From Azospirillum fermentarium (lineage in GTDB: Bacteria; Pseudomonadota; Alphaproteobacteria; Azospirillales; Azospirillaceae), in contig NZ_JAOQNH010000003.1 of the NCBI RefSeq assembly GCF_025961205.1, positions 124,001 to 188,000 on the forward strand: a stretch of 64,000 nt of DNA, in the 5' to 3' direction. The position numbers and the translations under genes were made by a program. Positions 27,619-34,645 of the stretch are shown here, piece after piece. Position 1 is the first letter of the stretch; the number at the start of each line of letters is the position of its first letter. The notes under the pieces are model-generated. The model searched no databases. It saw only the letters and a list, made by a program, of their open reading frames with translations, and was not told where the DNA came from.

Positions 27619-28425
27619 ATGGCGGTGTTGGACATCAGCGGTACGACGCGCCTGCTTGCGATCGTGGCCGACCCTATCAAGCATGTGCGCACGCCCCAGG
27701 CGTTGAATCGCCTTTTCACCGACCGCGGCGTGGACGCGGTGATGGTGCCGATGCACGTGCCCCCGGAACATCTGGCGGTCTGGCTGGCGGGCCTGCGCAC
27801 CGTGCGCAATCTGGCCGGCGCCGTGGTCACCGTGCCGCACAAGGAGCGGGCGGCCTCCCTGTGCGATGAGCTGACGCCCGAGGCCGCGGCCATCGGTGCC
27901 GTCAACGCCATCCGCCGCACCGCCGACGGCCGCCTGCTGGGCGCCATGTTCGACGGGCTGGGGCTGGTCCAGGGCCTGCGCCGCGCGGGCATCGACCCGG
28001 CGGGGCACCACGCGCTGCTGGCCGGGGCCGGCGGGGCGGCGTCGGCGGCGGCCTTCGCCCTGGCGCAAGCCGGGGTGGCCCGCCTGACCATCGCCAACCG
28101 CACGGCGGCGAAGGCGGACGCGTTGGCCGCCCGCATCGCCGCGGCTTACCCCGGCGTGACCGTCGCCGCCGGTCCGGCGGACCCCGCCGGTTTCTCGCTG
28201 GTGGTGAACGGCACCTCGCTGGGCATGGCGGCGGGCGATCCCCTGCCGGTGGACGTGGACCGGCTGGAAGCGGGTGCCGTGGCGGCGGAGGTCATCATGA
28301 ACCCCGCGCGCACCGCCTTTCTCGATGCCGCCGCCGCCCGCGGCTGCCGCACCCACGAGGGGCGCCACATGCTGGAAGCGCAGTTGGACCTGCTGGCCGG
28401 GTTCCTGACCGGCCCCGCCGCCTGA
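27619..28425 (+). CDS. Shikimate/quinate dehydrogenase-like oxidoreductase
   Basis: 268 residues with AroE family architecture. It keeps the catalytic Lys in VTVPHKE, the Asp in FDGLGLVQGL, the NAD(P) loop AGAGGAASAAA, NGTSLGM and a C-terminal GRHMLEAQ. The substrate loop is ADPIKHVRTPQ instead of the usual PIxHSxSPxxHN, and EVIMNPARTAFL replaces DxxYxPxxT. Residues that hold shikimate carboxylate and hydroxyls are therefore changed, so this is probably not the biosynthetic AroE but a paralog oxidising another cyclic or polyol acid. GGGAGGA precedes the ATG at 27619. It opens the transporter/catabolic array and has the site-1 palindrome about 100 bp upstream. Confidence 0.85.
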   Translation: MAVLDISGTTRLLAIVADPIKHVRTPQALNRLFTDRGVDAVMVPMHVPPEHLAVWLAGLRTVRNLAGAVVTVPHKERAASLCDELTPEAAAIGAVNAIRRTADGRLLGAMFDGLGLVQGLRRAGIDPAGHHALLAGAGGAASAAAFALAQAGVARLTIANRTAAKADALAARIAAAYPGVTVAAGPADPAGFSLVVNGTSLGMAAGDPLPVDVDRLEAGAVAAEVIMNPARTAFLDAAAARGCRTHEGRHMLEAQLDLLAGFLTGPAA

Positions 28426-28448
28426 TCCTGATCCCCTTGTTCAAACCC

Positions 28449-28474
28449 GCCCCCGCCGGGTGACCGGCGGGGGC
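28449..28474 (+). terminator. Strong GC hairpin before the binding-protein gene
   Basis: A perfect 11-bp stem GCCCCCGCCGG/CCGGCGGGGGC with a GTGA loop lies 24 bp after the dehydrogenase stop and 41 bp before the binding-protein start. An A-tract rather than a U-tract follows, so attenuation or mRNA processing is as likely as termination. Confidence 0.45.
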
Positions 28475-28515
28475 CGACAAAAACGCAAGACATTGCGACA
28501 CGGAGGAAGCCGTCT

Positions 28516-29757
28516 ATGAAGTTCGCTCATGCCGCCGCTGCCATCGCGCTGACGGTCCCCATGGCTGCCGCCCCCCTGGCCGGCGCCAAGGCCGAGGCCC
28601 TGCGCATCGCCATCATCGAAAGCCTGTCGGGCGGCCAGACCTCCACCGGGCGGCCCAACGTGCTGGGCGCCAGCTACGTCATCGACAAGCTGAACGCCGC
28701 GGGCGGCTTCAACGGCGACAAGATCGTCGTCACCGAATACGACAACGGCGGCAACACCGCCGGCGCCTCGGCCAAGTTCAAGCAGGCGCTGGCCGACGGC
28801 GTGCACATCGTCATCCAGGGCTCGTCCTCGGCCATCGCCGGCCAATTGTCGGAGGACGTGCGCAAGCACAACCTGCGCAACAAGGGCAAGGAGGTGCTGT
28901 ATCTCAACGTCGGCGCCGAGGCGATGGAGCTGACGGGCGAGAAGTGCCACTTCCACGCCTTCCGCTTCACCACCACCGCACCCATGCGCGTCGGCGCCCT
29001 GGTGCGGGTGATGAAGGAGGCGGGCACGCTGGGGGGCCGCGTCTATTCCATCAACCAGAACTATTCCTGGGGCCAGGACATGGAAGCGGCCATCAAGGGC
29101 AACGCCGCCGCCGGCCGCTACGAGGTGGTGGAAACCGTCCTGCACGAGGTCAACCGCATCCAGGACTTCGCCCCCTTCGTCGCCAAGATCCAGGCGGCCA
29201 AGGCCGACACGGTGATCACCGGCAACTGGTCCAACGATCTTCTGCTGCTGATGAAGGCGGCGGGGGCGTCGGGGCTGAAGGCGCGCTTCGCCACCGCCTT
29301 CCTCGACCAGCCGGGCAACATCGGCAACGCCGGTGACGTGGCGCTGGGCCATTACGTCGCCCACACCTACAACGCCGAAGCCACCGACGGCGTGATGGCC
29401 GAGGATTACAAGAAGGTCACCGGCCATTACCCCGCCTATGTGGAGCCCAACACCATCAACGGCGTGAAGATGCTGGCGGAGGCGCTGAAGGCGGTGGACT
29501 TCAAGGGCGGTGCCATCGACGTGGACAAGCTCGCCCTGGCGCTTGAGAACGTGACGCTGACCACCGACACCGGCGTGCAGTCCATCCGCAAGGAGGACCA
29601 TCAGGCCTATCTGCCGGTGGTGGTGTCGCGGGTGGAGGCCGGGGTCAAGTACCCGGTGGACGGCACGAACCTGGGCTTCCGCCCGGTGAAGGTGCTGCCC
29701 TCCGACCAGACCATCTATCCGGTGCAGGCGTCCTGCAAGATGACCCGTCCCAACTGA
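28516..29757 (+). CDS. Periplasmic substrate-binding protein of a LivK-type ABC transporter
   Basis: 413 residues with a Sec signal peptide (about 1-26, cleavage after GAKA). The type 1 periplasmic-binding fold starts LRIAIIESLSGGQTSTG and continues GASYVIDKLNAAGGFNGDKIVV, matching the branched-chain-amino-acid/urea/aromatic-acid binding protein family. GGAGGA lies eight bases upstream of the ATG. It heads a complete transporter (two permeases and two ATPases follow), placed between a shikimate-DH-like enzyme and an E1/E2 dehydrogenase set. The ligand is therefore more likely a catabolic substrate, such as an aromatic, alicyclic or hydroxy acid, than leucine; that is inferred from context. 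Confidence 0.92.
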   Translation: MKFAHAAAAIALTVPMAAAPLAGAKAEALRIAIIESLSGGQTSTGRPNVLGASYVIDKLNAAGGFNGDKIVVTEYDNGGNTAGASAKFKQALADGVHIVIQGSSSAIAGQLSEDVRKHNLRNKGKEVLYLNVGAEAMELTGEKCHFHAFRFTTTAPMRVGALVRVMKEAGTLGGRVYSINQNYSWGQDMEAAIKGNAAAGRYEVVETVLHEVNRIQDFAPFVAKIQAAKADTVITGNWSNDLLLLMKAAGASGLKARFATAFLDQPGNIGNAGDVALGHYVAHTYNAEATDGVMAEDYKKVTGHYPAYVEPNTINGVKMLAEALKAVDFKGGAIDVDKLALALENVTLTTDTGVQSIRKEDHQAYLPVVVSRVEAGVKYPVDGTNLGFRPVKVLPSDQTIYPVQASCKMTRPN

Positions 29758-29847
29758 TGCCGTCTGCGCCCTCCCTCCCTTGCCCCCGTTTGACCGGGCG
29801 GGGGAGGGGGCGCGCCATCTGGCCTCCGCAACCGGGAGACCGCCCCC

Positions 29848-30789
29848 GTGGAATTCCTCATCACCTCGCTGCTCAACGGCGCCATCTACGGCATGCTGCT
29901 GTTCATGGTGTCCGCCGGCCTGACGCTGATCTTCGGCATGATGGGCGTGCTGAATTTCGCCCACGCCTCCTTCTACATGCTGGGGGCCTATTTCGCCTAC
30001 ACGCTGTCGGGCCTGTTCAATTTCTGGGTCGGGCTGCTGGTGGCCCCGCTGCTGGTGGGTGCGGTCGGCATGCTGATCGAGCGTTACATGCTGCGCCGGG
30101 TTCACCGCCACGGCCATGCCCATGAACTGCTTCTCACCTTCGGCATCGCGCTGATCTGCGAAGAGCTGGTCAAGCTGTTCTACGGCGATTTCCCGGTGAA
30201 CTATCAGATGCCCGCGGGGCTGAACTTCTCGGCCTTCACCGTGTTCGGCGCCCAGTATCCCTTCTACCGCCTGTTCATCGGCATGGTGGCGCTGGTGATG
30301 TTCGCCGCCTTGCTGCTGGTGCTGACCCGCACGCGCATCGGCATCGTGGTGCGCGGGGCCGAGCGTCTGCCCAAGATGGCGGAGGCGTTGGGCCACAACG
30401 TGCCGATGATCTTCATGGGCGTGTTCGGGGCCGGGGCGGCGCTGGCCGGGCTGGGCGGGGCGGTGGCCGGGGCCTTCTTCCCCACCAACCCCAACATGGC
30501 CATCGACCTGGGCGTCATCGTGTTCGTGGTGGTGGTGGTCGGCGGGCTGGGGTCGCTGGCGGGGTCGCTGGTGGCGTCGCTGCTGATCGGCGTCTTCACC
30601 TCCTTCGCCATCGGGCTCGACTGGTCCATCGCCCGGCTGCTGGCGCCGCTGGGGCTGGGGGACTGGGCGCAATCGGTGGGCGGGCCGCTGTCCATGACGC
30701 TGTCGTCGGTGTCGGGGGCCGTGCCGTTCATGCTGATGCTCATCATCCTGCTGGTCCGTCCGGCGGGGCTGATGGGTGCGAAGAACTGA
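29848..30789 (+). CDS. LivH-type ABC transporter permease
   Basis: 313 residues, about eight membrane segments. N-terminal LLNGAIYGMLLFMVSAGLTL and FGMMGVLNFAHASFYMLGAY are hallmarks of LivH, and the EAA-like loop is RGAERLPKMAEALGHNV. The start is GTG (29848) with GGGAG nearby. It follows the binding-protein gene after 90 bp that can form a long GC-rich stem, and precedes the LivM-type permease by 11 bp. It forms the membrane channel with LivM. Confidence 0.93.
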   Translation: MEFLITSLLNGAIYGMLLFMVSAGLTLIFGMMGVLNFAHASFYMLGAYFAYTLSGLFNFWVGLLVAPLLVGAVGMLIERYMLRRVHRHGHAHELLLTFGIALICEELVKLFYGDFPVNYQMPAGLNFSAFTVFGAQYPFYRLFIGMVALVMFAALLLVLTRTRIGIVVRGAERLPKMAEALGHNVPMIFMGVFGAGAALAGLGGAVAGAFFPTNPNMAIDLGVIVFVVVVVGGLGSLAGSLVASLLIGVFTSFAIGLDWSIARLLAPLGLGDWAQSVGGPLSMTLSSVSGAVPFMLMLIILLVRPAGLMGAKN

Positions 30790-30800
30790 GGGGCCGCGAC

Positions 30801-32075
30801 ATGTCTGGCAAGAAACTGTTTCTCGGGCTGCTGGCCGCGGTGCTGCTGGTGGCCGTTCCCCCCTTCCTCGGGCTGGGGTGGCAGAACGCGCTGACCAACG
30901 TGCTGATTGCCGCCTTGTTCGCCACCGCCTTCAACCTGCTGATGGGGCAGGGGGGGATGCTGTCGTTCGGCCACGCCGCCTATTACGGCATCGGCGCCTT
31001 TGCCGTGCTGCATCTGATGCGGGCGGTGGAGGGGGGGCTGCCGTTCCCAACCGCCCTGCTGCCGCTGGCCGGGGGCCTGGCCGGTCTGGTGGCCGGGCTG
31101 GGGGCGGGGTATTTCGCCACCCTGCGCACCGGCGTCTATTTCGCCCTGGTGACCTTGGCGCTGGCGGAACTGCCCCACGCGCTGGCCCCCCATTGGGAAG
31201 GGGTGTTCGGCGGGGAATCCGGGCTGTCGTCCATGCGCATGCCGTCCATGGGGCTGGATTTCGGGTCGAGCCTGCAGGTCTATTACGTGGCGCTGGGCTG
31301 GACCGTGGTGTGCGTGGCGCTCCTCTACGCCTACACCCGCACGCCGTTCGGGCGGCTGACGCTGGCGCTGCGCGACAACGAGCAGCGGGTGCGCTTCATG
31401 GGCTTCGACGCCCACGCCGCCAAGACGCTGGTGTTCGGGGTGTCGGCCATGATGACCGGCATCGCCGGCGGGCTGCTGGCCCTGTCCAGCGAAACCGCGA
31501 ACTACAACATCTTCTCGTCCCATGTGTCGGCGCAGGTGGTGCTGCATGTGTTCGTCGGCGGGTCGGGGCTGTTCTTCGGCCCGGTGATCGGCGCCACGGT
31601 GCTGACGCTGTTCTCGTTCCTGGCGTCGGAGATGACGCGGGCGTGGCTGCTGTACCAGGGCATCATCTTCACCCTGATCATGCTCTACGCCCCCACCGGC
31701 ATCGCCGGGGTGGTGCAGGCCCACATCGCCGCCCGCCACCGCCTGCCCTGGGGCCGTCTGGCGGGTCCGTACGCGGTGGCGGCCATCGGCGGGCTGCTGG
31801 CCGCCGCCGGCACCGTGTTCGTGGTGCAGATGGCCGAGCATGTGTTCTCCCAGACCTACCGCGCCGCGGCGGCGCAGGGGCGGTGGGGCGACGTGGCGCT
31901 GTTCGGGCTGACCTGGGCGCCGCACAACCCCGCCACATGGCTGGCGCCGCTGGCCGTGTTCGCGCTGGGCATCGTCATCCTGCGCCGCGTGCGCGCCCCC
32001 ATCGCCCGGCTGTGGCACGGCGGGGAGGATGAGGCGGACACCGCCGCATCCCAGCCCGCCCACGGCGCCGCCTGA
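30801..32075 (+). CDS. LivM-type ABC transporter permease
   Basis: 424 residues, longer than many LivM proteins because of an extra C-terminal region with two or more hydrophobic segments (about 310-400) and a charged tail. The core motif GQGGMLSFGHAAYYGIGAF and the loop LALRDNEQRVRFMGFDAHAAK are typical. It is the second channel subunit of the transporter, 11 bp after LivH and 18 bp before LivG. Confidence 0.92.
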   Translation: MSGKKLFLGLLAAVLLVAVPPFLGLGWQNALTNVLIAALFATAFNLLMGQGGMLSFGHAAYYGIGAFAVLHLMRAVEGGLPFPTALLPLAGGLAGLVAGLGAGYFATLRTGVYFALVTLALAELPHALAPHWEGVFGGESGLSSMRMPSMGLDFGSSLQVYYVALGWTVVCVALLYAYTRTPFGRLTLALRDNEQRVRFMGFDAHAAKTLVFGVSAMMTGIAGGLLALSSETANYNIFSSHVSAQVVLHVFVGGSGLFFGPVIGATVLTLFSFLASEMTRAWLLYQGIIFTLIMLYAPTGIAGVVQAHIAARHRLPWGRLAGPYAVAAIGGLLAAAGTVFVVQMAEHVFSQTYRAAAAQGRWGDVALFGLTWAPHNPATWLAPLAVFALGIVILRRVRAPIARLWHGGEDEADTAASQPAHGAA

Positions 32076-32093
32076 CCCGGAAAGGCCGCAACC

Positions 32094-32882
32094 ATGACCG
32101 ACCATTCCCATGACACCCCCGCCGCCGACGTGCTGGTGCTGGACGATGTGCAGAAGCATTTCGGCGGGCTGCAGATCATGCGCGGCGTCAATCTGGCGGT
32201 GCGCCGCGGCGAGCGCCATGCCATCCTCGGCCCCAACGGTGCCGGCAAATCCACGCTGTTCAACCTGATCTCCGGGGCGTTTCCGCCCACCAGCGGGCGG
32301 ATCATGCTGAACGGCCGCCCGATCCAGGGGCTGGCGCCGGAACGCATCAACCGCCTGGGCCTCGCCCGCTCGTTCCAGATCACCAACATTTTCGGGCGGA
32401 TGAGCACGTTCGAGAATTTGCGCATCGGCGTGATGGCCCGCCAGGGCGTGCGCTTCGGCCTGTTCAGCCCCGTGGCGTCCAACCGCCGCCTGAACGAGGA
32501 GGCGCGCCATCTGCTGGATCTGGTGCGGTTGAGCAAGCGCGCCGACACCCCCGCCGCCGACCTGACCTATTCCGAACAGCGGGCGCTGGAGATCGGCATG
32601 ACGCTGGCGACGGGGCCGGAGGTGATCCTGCTGGACGAACCCACCGCCGGCATGTCGCGGGAGGAAACCGCGTACATGGTCGAGCTGATCCGCGACGTGA
32701 CCCAGGGCAAGACCCTGCTGATGGTGGAGCACGACATGAGCGTGGTGTTCAGCCTGTGCGACCGGATTTCGGTGCTGGTGTACGGCGCCATCCTCGCCAC
32801 CGGCACCCCGGACGAGATCCGCGCCAACCGCGCGGTGCAGGAAGCCTATCTGGGCGAGGAACTGGCGGGGGAGGCGGCCTGA
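32094..32882 (+). CDS. LivG-type ABC transporter ATPase
   Basis: 262 residues. Walker A GPNGAGKST, Q-loop RSFQITNIF, a signature reading LTYSEQRALEIG in place of LSxGQ (usual for LivG), Walker B VILLDEPTAGMS and switch MVEHDMSVV. It powers import with the LivF-type partner. Its stop overlaps the start of LivF by one base. Confidence 0.94.
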   Translation: MTDHSHDTPAADVLVLDDVQKHFGGLQIMRGVNLAVRRGERHAILGPNGAGKSTLFNLISGAFPPTSGRIMLNGRPIQGLAPERINRLGLARSFQITNIFGRMSTFENLRIGVMARQGVRFGLFSPVASNRRLNEEARHLLDLVRLSKRADTPAADLTYSEQRALEIGMTLATGPEVILLDEPTAGMSREETAYMVELIRDVTQGKTLLMVEHDMSVVFSLCDRISVLVYGAILATGTPDEIRANRAVQEAYLGEELAGEAA

Positions 32883-33589
32883 TGCTGCTCAGCGTTGACA
32901 ATCTGCACGCCCATTACGGCAAGAGCCACATCCTCCACGGCGTCAGCTTCACCATGGCCGAGGCGGACATCGTGGCGCTGTTGGGCCGCAACGGCTCGGG
33001 CCGTTCCACCACGCTGAAGGCGATGATGGGCTGGCTGGAACCCACCGCCGGCTCGGTGCGCCTGAAGGATAAGGAACTGGCCGGACGCAGCGCCCATGCC
33101 GTCGCCCGCCAGGGGCTGGGCTATGTGCCCGAAGAGCGGCTGGTCTTCCCCAACCTGACGGTGGAGGAGAACCTGCACATGGGCATGCTGTCCGGCGTCG
33201 ATGGCGCCCCGCGCTGGAGCGTGGACGACATGTACGCCTATTTCCCCCGCCTGCGCGAACGCCGCAACCAGAAGGCCGGCACCATGTCGGGCGGCGAACA
33301 GCAGATGCTGACCATCTGCCGCTCGCTTCTGGGCAACCCGCTGGTGCTGCTGGTGGACGAGCCCACCGAGGGGCTGGCGCCCAAGATCGTGGACGTGGTG
33401 ACCGACGTGGTGCGCGACATCCACCGCCGCGGCGTCGGCGTGCTGCTGGTGGAACAGAAGATGAGCATGGCGCTGAAGGTCGCCCAGCGGGTGCTGGTCA
33501 TGGGCCACGGCGCCATCCAGTTCGACGGCAGCCCCCAGGACATCCAGGCCCGCGGCGACATCCGCCGCGAATGGCTGGAGGTCGCCTGA
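32882..33589 (+). CDS. LivF-type ABC transporter ATPase
   Basis: 235 residues. Signature MSGGEQQM, Walker B VLLVDEPTEGLAP and switch LVEQKMSMA are intact. Walker A reads GRNGSGRST, with Arg in place of the usual Lys; similar Arg-containing loops are, to my knowledge, found in a subset of LivF proteins, so activity may persist. The start overlaps the LivG stop (TGATG). It is the last transporter gene; a palindromic repeat and a FadR-type site separate it from the next SDR. Confidence 0.92.
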   Translation: MLLSVDNLHAHYGKSHILHGVSFTMAEADIVALLGRNGSGRSTTLKAMMGWLEPTAGSVRLKDKELAGRSAHAVARQGLGYVPEERLVFPNLTVEENLHMGMLSGVDGAPRWSVDDMYAYFPRLRERRNQKAGTMSGGEQQMLTICRSLLGNPLVLLVDEPTEGLAPKIVDVVTDVVRDIHRRGVGVLLVEQKMSMALKVAQRVLVMGHGAIQFDGSPQDIQARGDIRREWLEVA

Positions 33590-33636
33590 AGCGTCGGTGC
33601 CGCGCCGGGCTGGTGCAACGAAACCATCTTTCTCAT

Positions 33637-33749
33637 CGTCATTCCCGCGAAGGCGGGAATCCAGGCGAGAGCCGCGGCAGCGGCGACATGAGTCCCGAAG
33701 GTGCCGGCAGGGAAACACCTTCTGGATCCCAGCCTTCGCTGGGATGACG
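33637..33749. repeat. Paired REP-like palindromic element
   Basis: About 113 bp bounded by inverted 27-28-bp ends: CGTCATTCCCGCGAAGGC on the left and the complement of CGTCATCCCAGCGAAGGC on the right. Each end is itself a small hairpin (CCCGCGAAGGCGGG and CCCAGCCTTCGCTGGG). The GTCATTCCCGCGAA-type sequence is a widespread dispersed repeat in proteobacterial intergenic DNA, mobilised in trans by RAYT transposases. It sits between the transporter and the dehydrogenase genes. Confidence 0.75.
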
Positions 33750-33782
33750 GGGAAAGAGGAAGAAGCCCATGCGCGCCACCAC

Positions 33783-33793
33783 TTGTCAGACAA
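33783..33793. promoter_or_regulatory. Putative FadR-family operator, site 2
   Basis: TTGTCAGACAA, an 11-bp palindrome with a free central base, lies 32 bp upstream of the SDR start at 33826. Its core matches site 1 (27504-27520) exactly apart from the central base. It suggests the dehydrogenase genes have their own promoter controlled by the FadR-type regulator. Confidence 0.65.
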
Positions 33794-33825
33794 TATGACC
33801 ATAAGACTTCGGAGACGTGCCAATT

Positions 33826-34623
33826 ATGACGGATACTCTGGCAAGCAGGAGTGGGGAAATCGGCAGCACCTCTCCCCCCGTGGTGCTGGTGACGGGGGCG
33901 GGGGCCGGCATCGGGCTGGCCATCGCCCGGCGCTTCGCCCAGGGCGGGGCCGCCGTCGCCCTGCTGGACCGTGACGGCGACGCCGCGGCCATGGCGGCCA
34001 TGGACCTTGCCGCACTGGGCGTGAAGACGCTGGGGCTTGCCGCGTCGGTCACCGACGAGCGGGCGGTGGATGCGGCGGTGGAGCAGGCCGAAGCCACCCT
34101 CGGTCCCATCGGCGTGCTGGTCAACAACGCCGGCATCGCGTGCAACAAGCCGACGCTGGAACTGGGCCTGGACGAATGGCGCCGGGCGGTGGACGTCAAC
34201 CTGACCGGCGTCTTCATCTGCGCGCAAAGCTGCGGGCGGCGCATGGCGGCGCGCGGGCGCGGCACCATCGTCAACATCGGCTCCATGTACGGCACGGTGG
34301 CCGCCCCCAACCGCGCCGGCTACTGCGCCACCAAGAGTGCGGTGGACATGCTGACCCGCGTGCTGGCGGTGGAATGGGCGCCGCTGGGGCTGCGCGTCAA
34401 TGCCGTGGCCCCCGGCTATGTGCGCACCGCGCTGCTGGAAGACCTGATCGAGCAGGGCCGGGTCGATGCCGACGCGCTGATCGCCCGCACCCCCGCCCGC
34501 CGCTTCGGCACGGTGGAGGAGGTGGCGGAGCTGACCCATTTCCTCGCGTCCGGCGCCGCGTCCTTCATCAACGGCCAGGTGGTCGGGCTGGACGGCGGCT
34601 GGACCGCCAACGGCTATCTGTAA
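33826..34623 (+). CDS. Short-chain dehydrogenase/reductase (SDR), first gene of the dehydrogenase operon
   Basis: 265 residues. Complete SDR motifs: TGAGAGIGLAIA for the cofactor, LLDRDGDAAA after strand 2 (NAD preference), NNAG, the Ser in NIGSMYG, YCATK, and a C-terminal VVGLDGGWTANGYL. GGAGA lies ten bases before the ATG at 33826; an upstream GTG at 33817 is too close to it. It lies 22 bp before the E1 gene. A likely step is oxidation of a secondary alcohol to the ketone or diketone that the E1/E2 complex then cleaves, as in acetoin or 2,3-butanediol pathways; the substrate itself is not shown by the sequence. Confidence 0.9.
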   Translation: MTDTLASRSGEIGSTSPPVVLVTGAGAGIGLAIARRFAQGGAAVALLDRDGDAAAMAAMDLAALGVKTLGLAASVTDERAVDAAVEQAEATLGPIGVLVNNAGIACNKPTLELGLDEWRRAVDVNLTGVFICAQSCGRRMAARGRGTIVNIGSMYGTVAAPNRAGYCATKSAVDMLTRVLAVEWAPLGLRVNAVAPGYVRTALLEDLIEQGRVDADALIARTPARRFGTVEEVAELTHFLASGAASFINGQVVGLDGGWTANGYL

Positions 34624-34645
34624 CGTTCGCCCCCCGGAGATCGTC

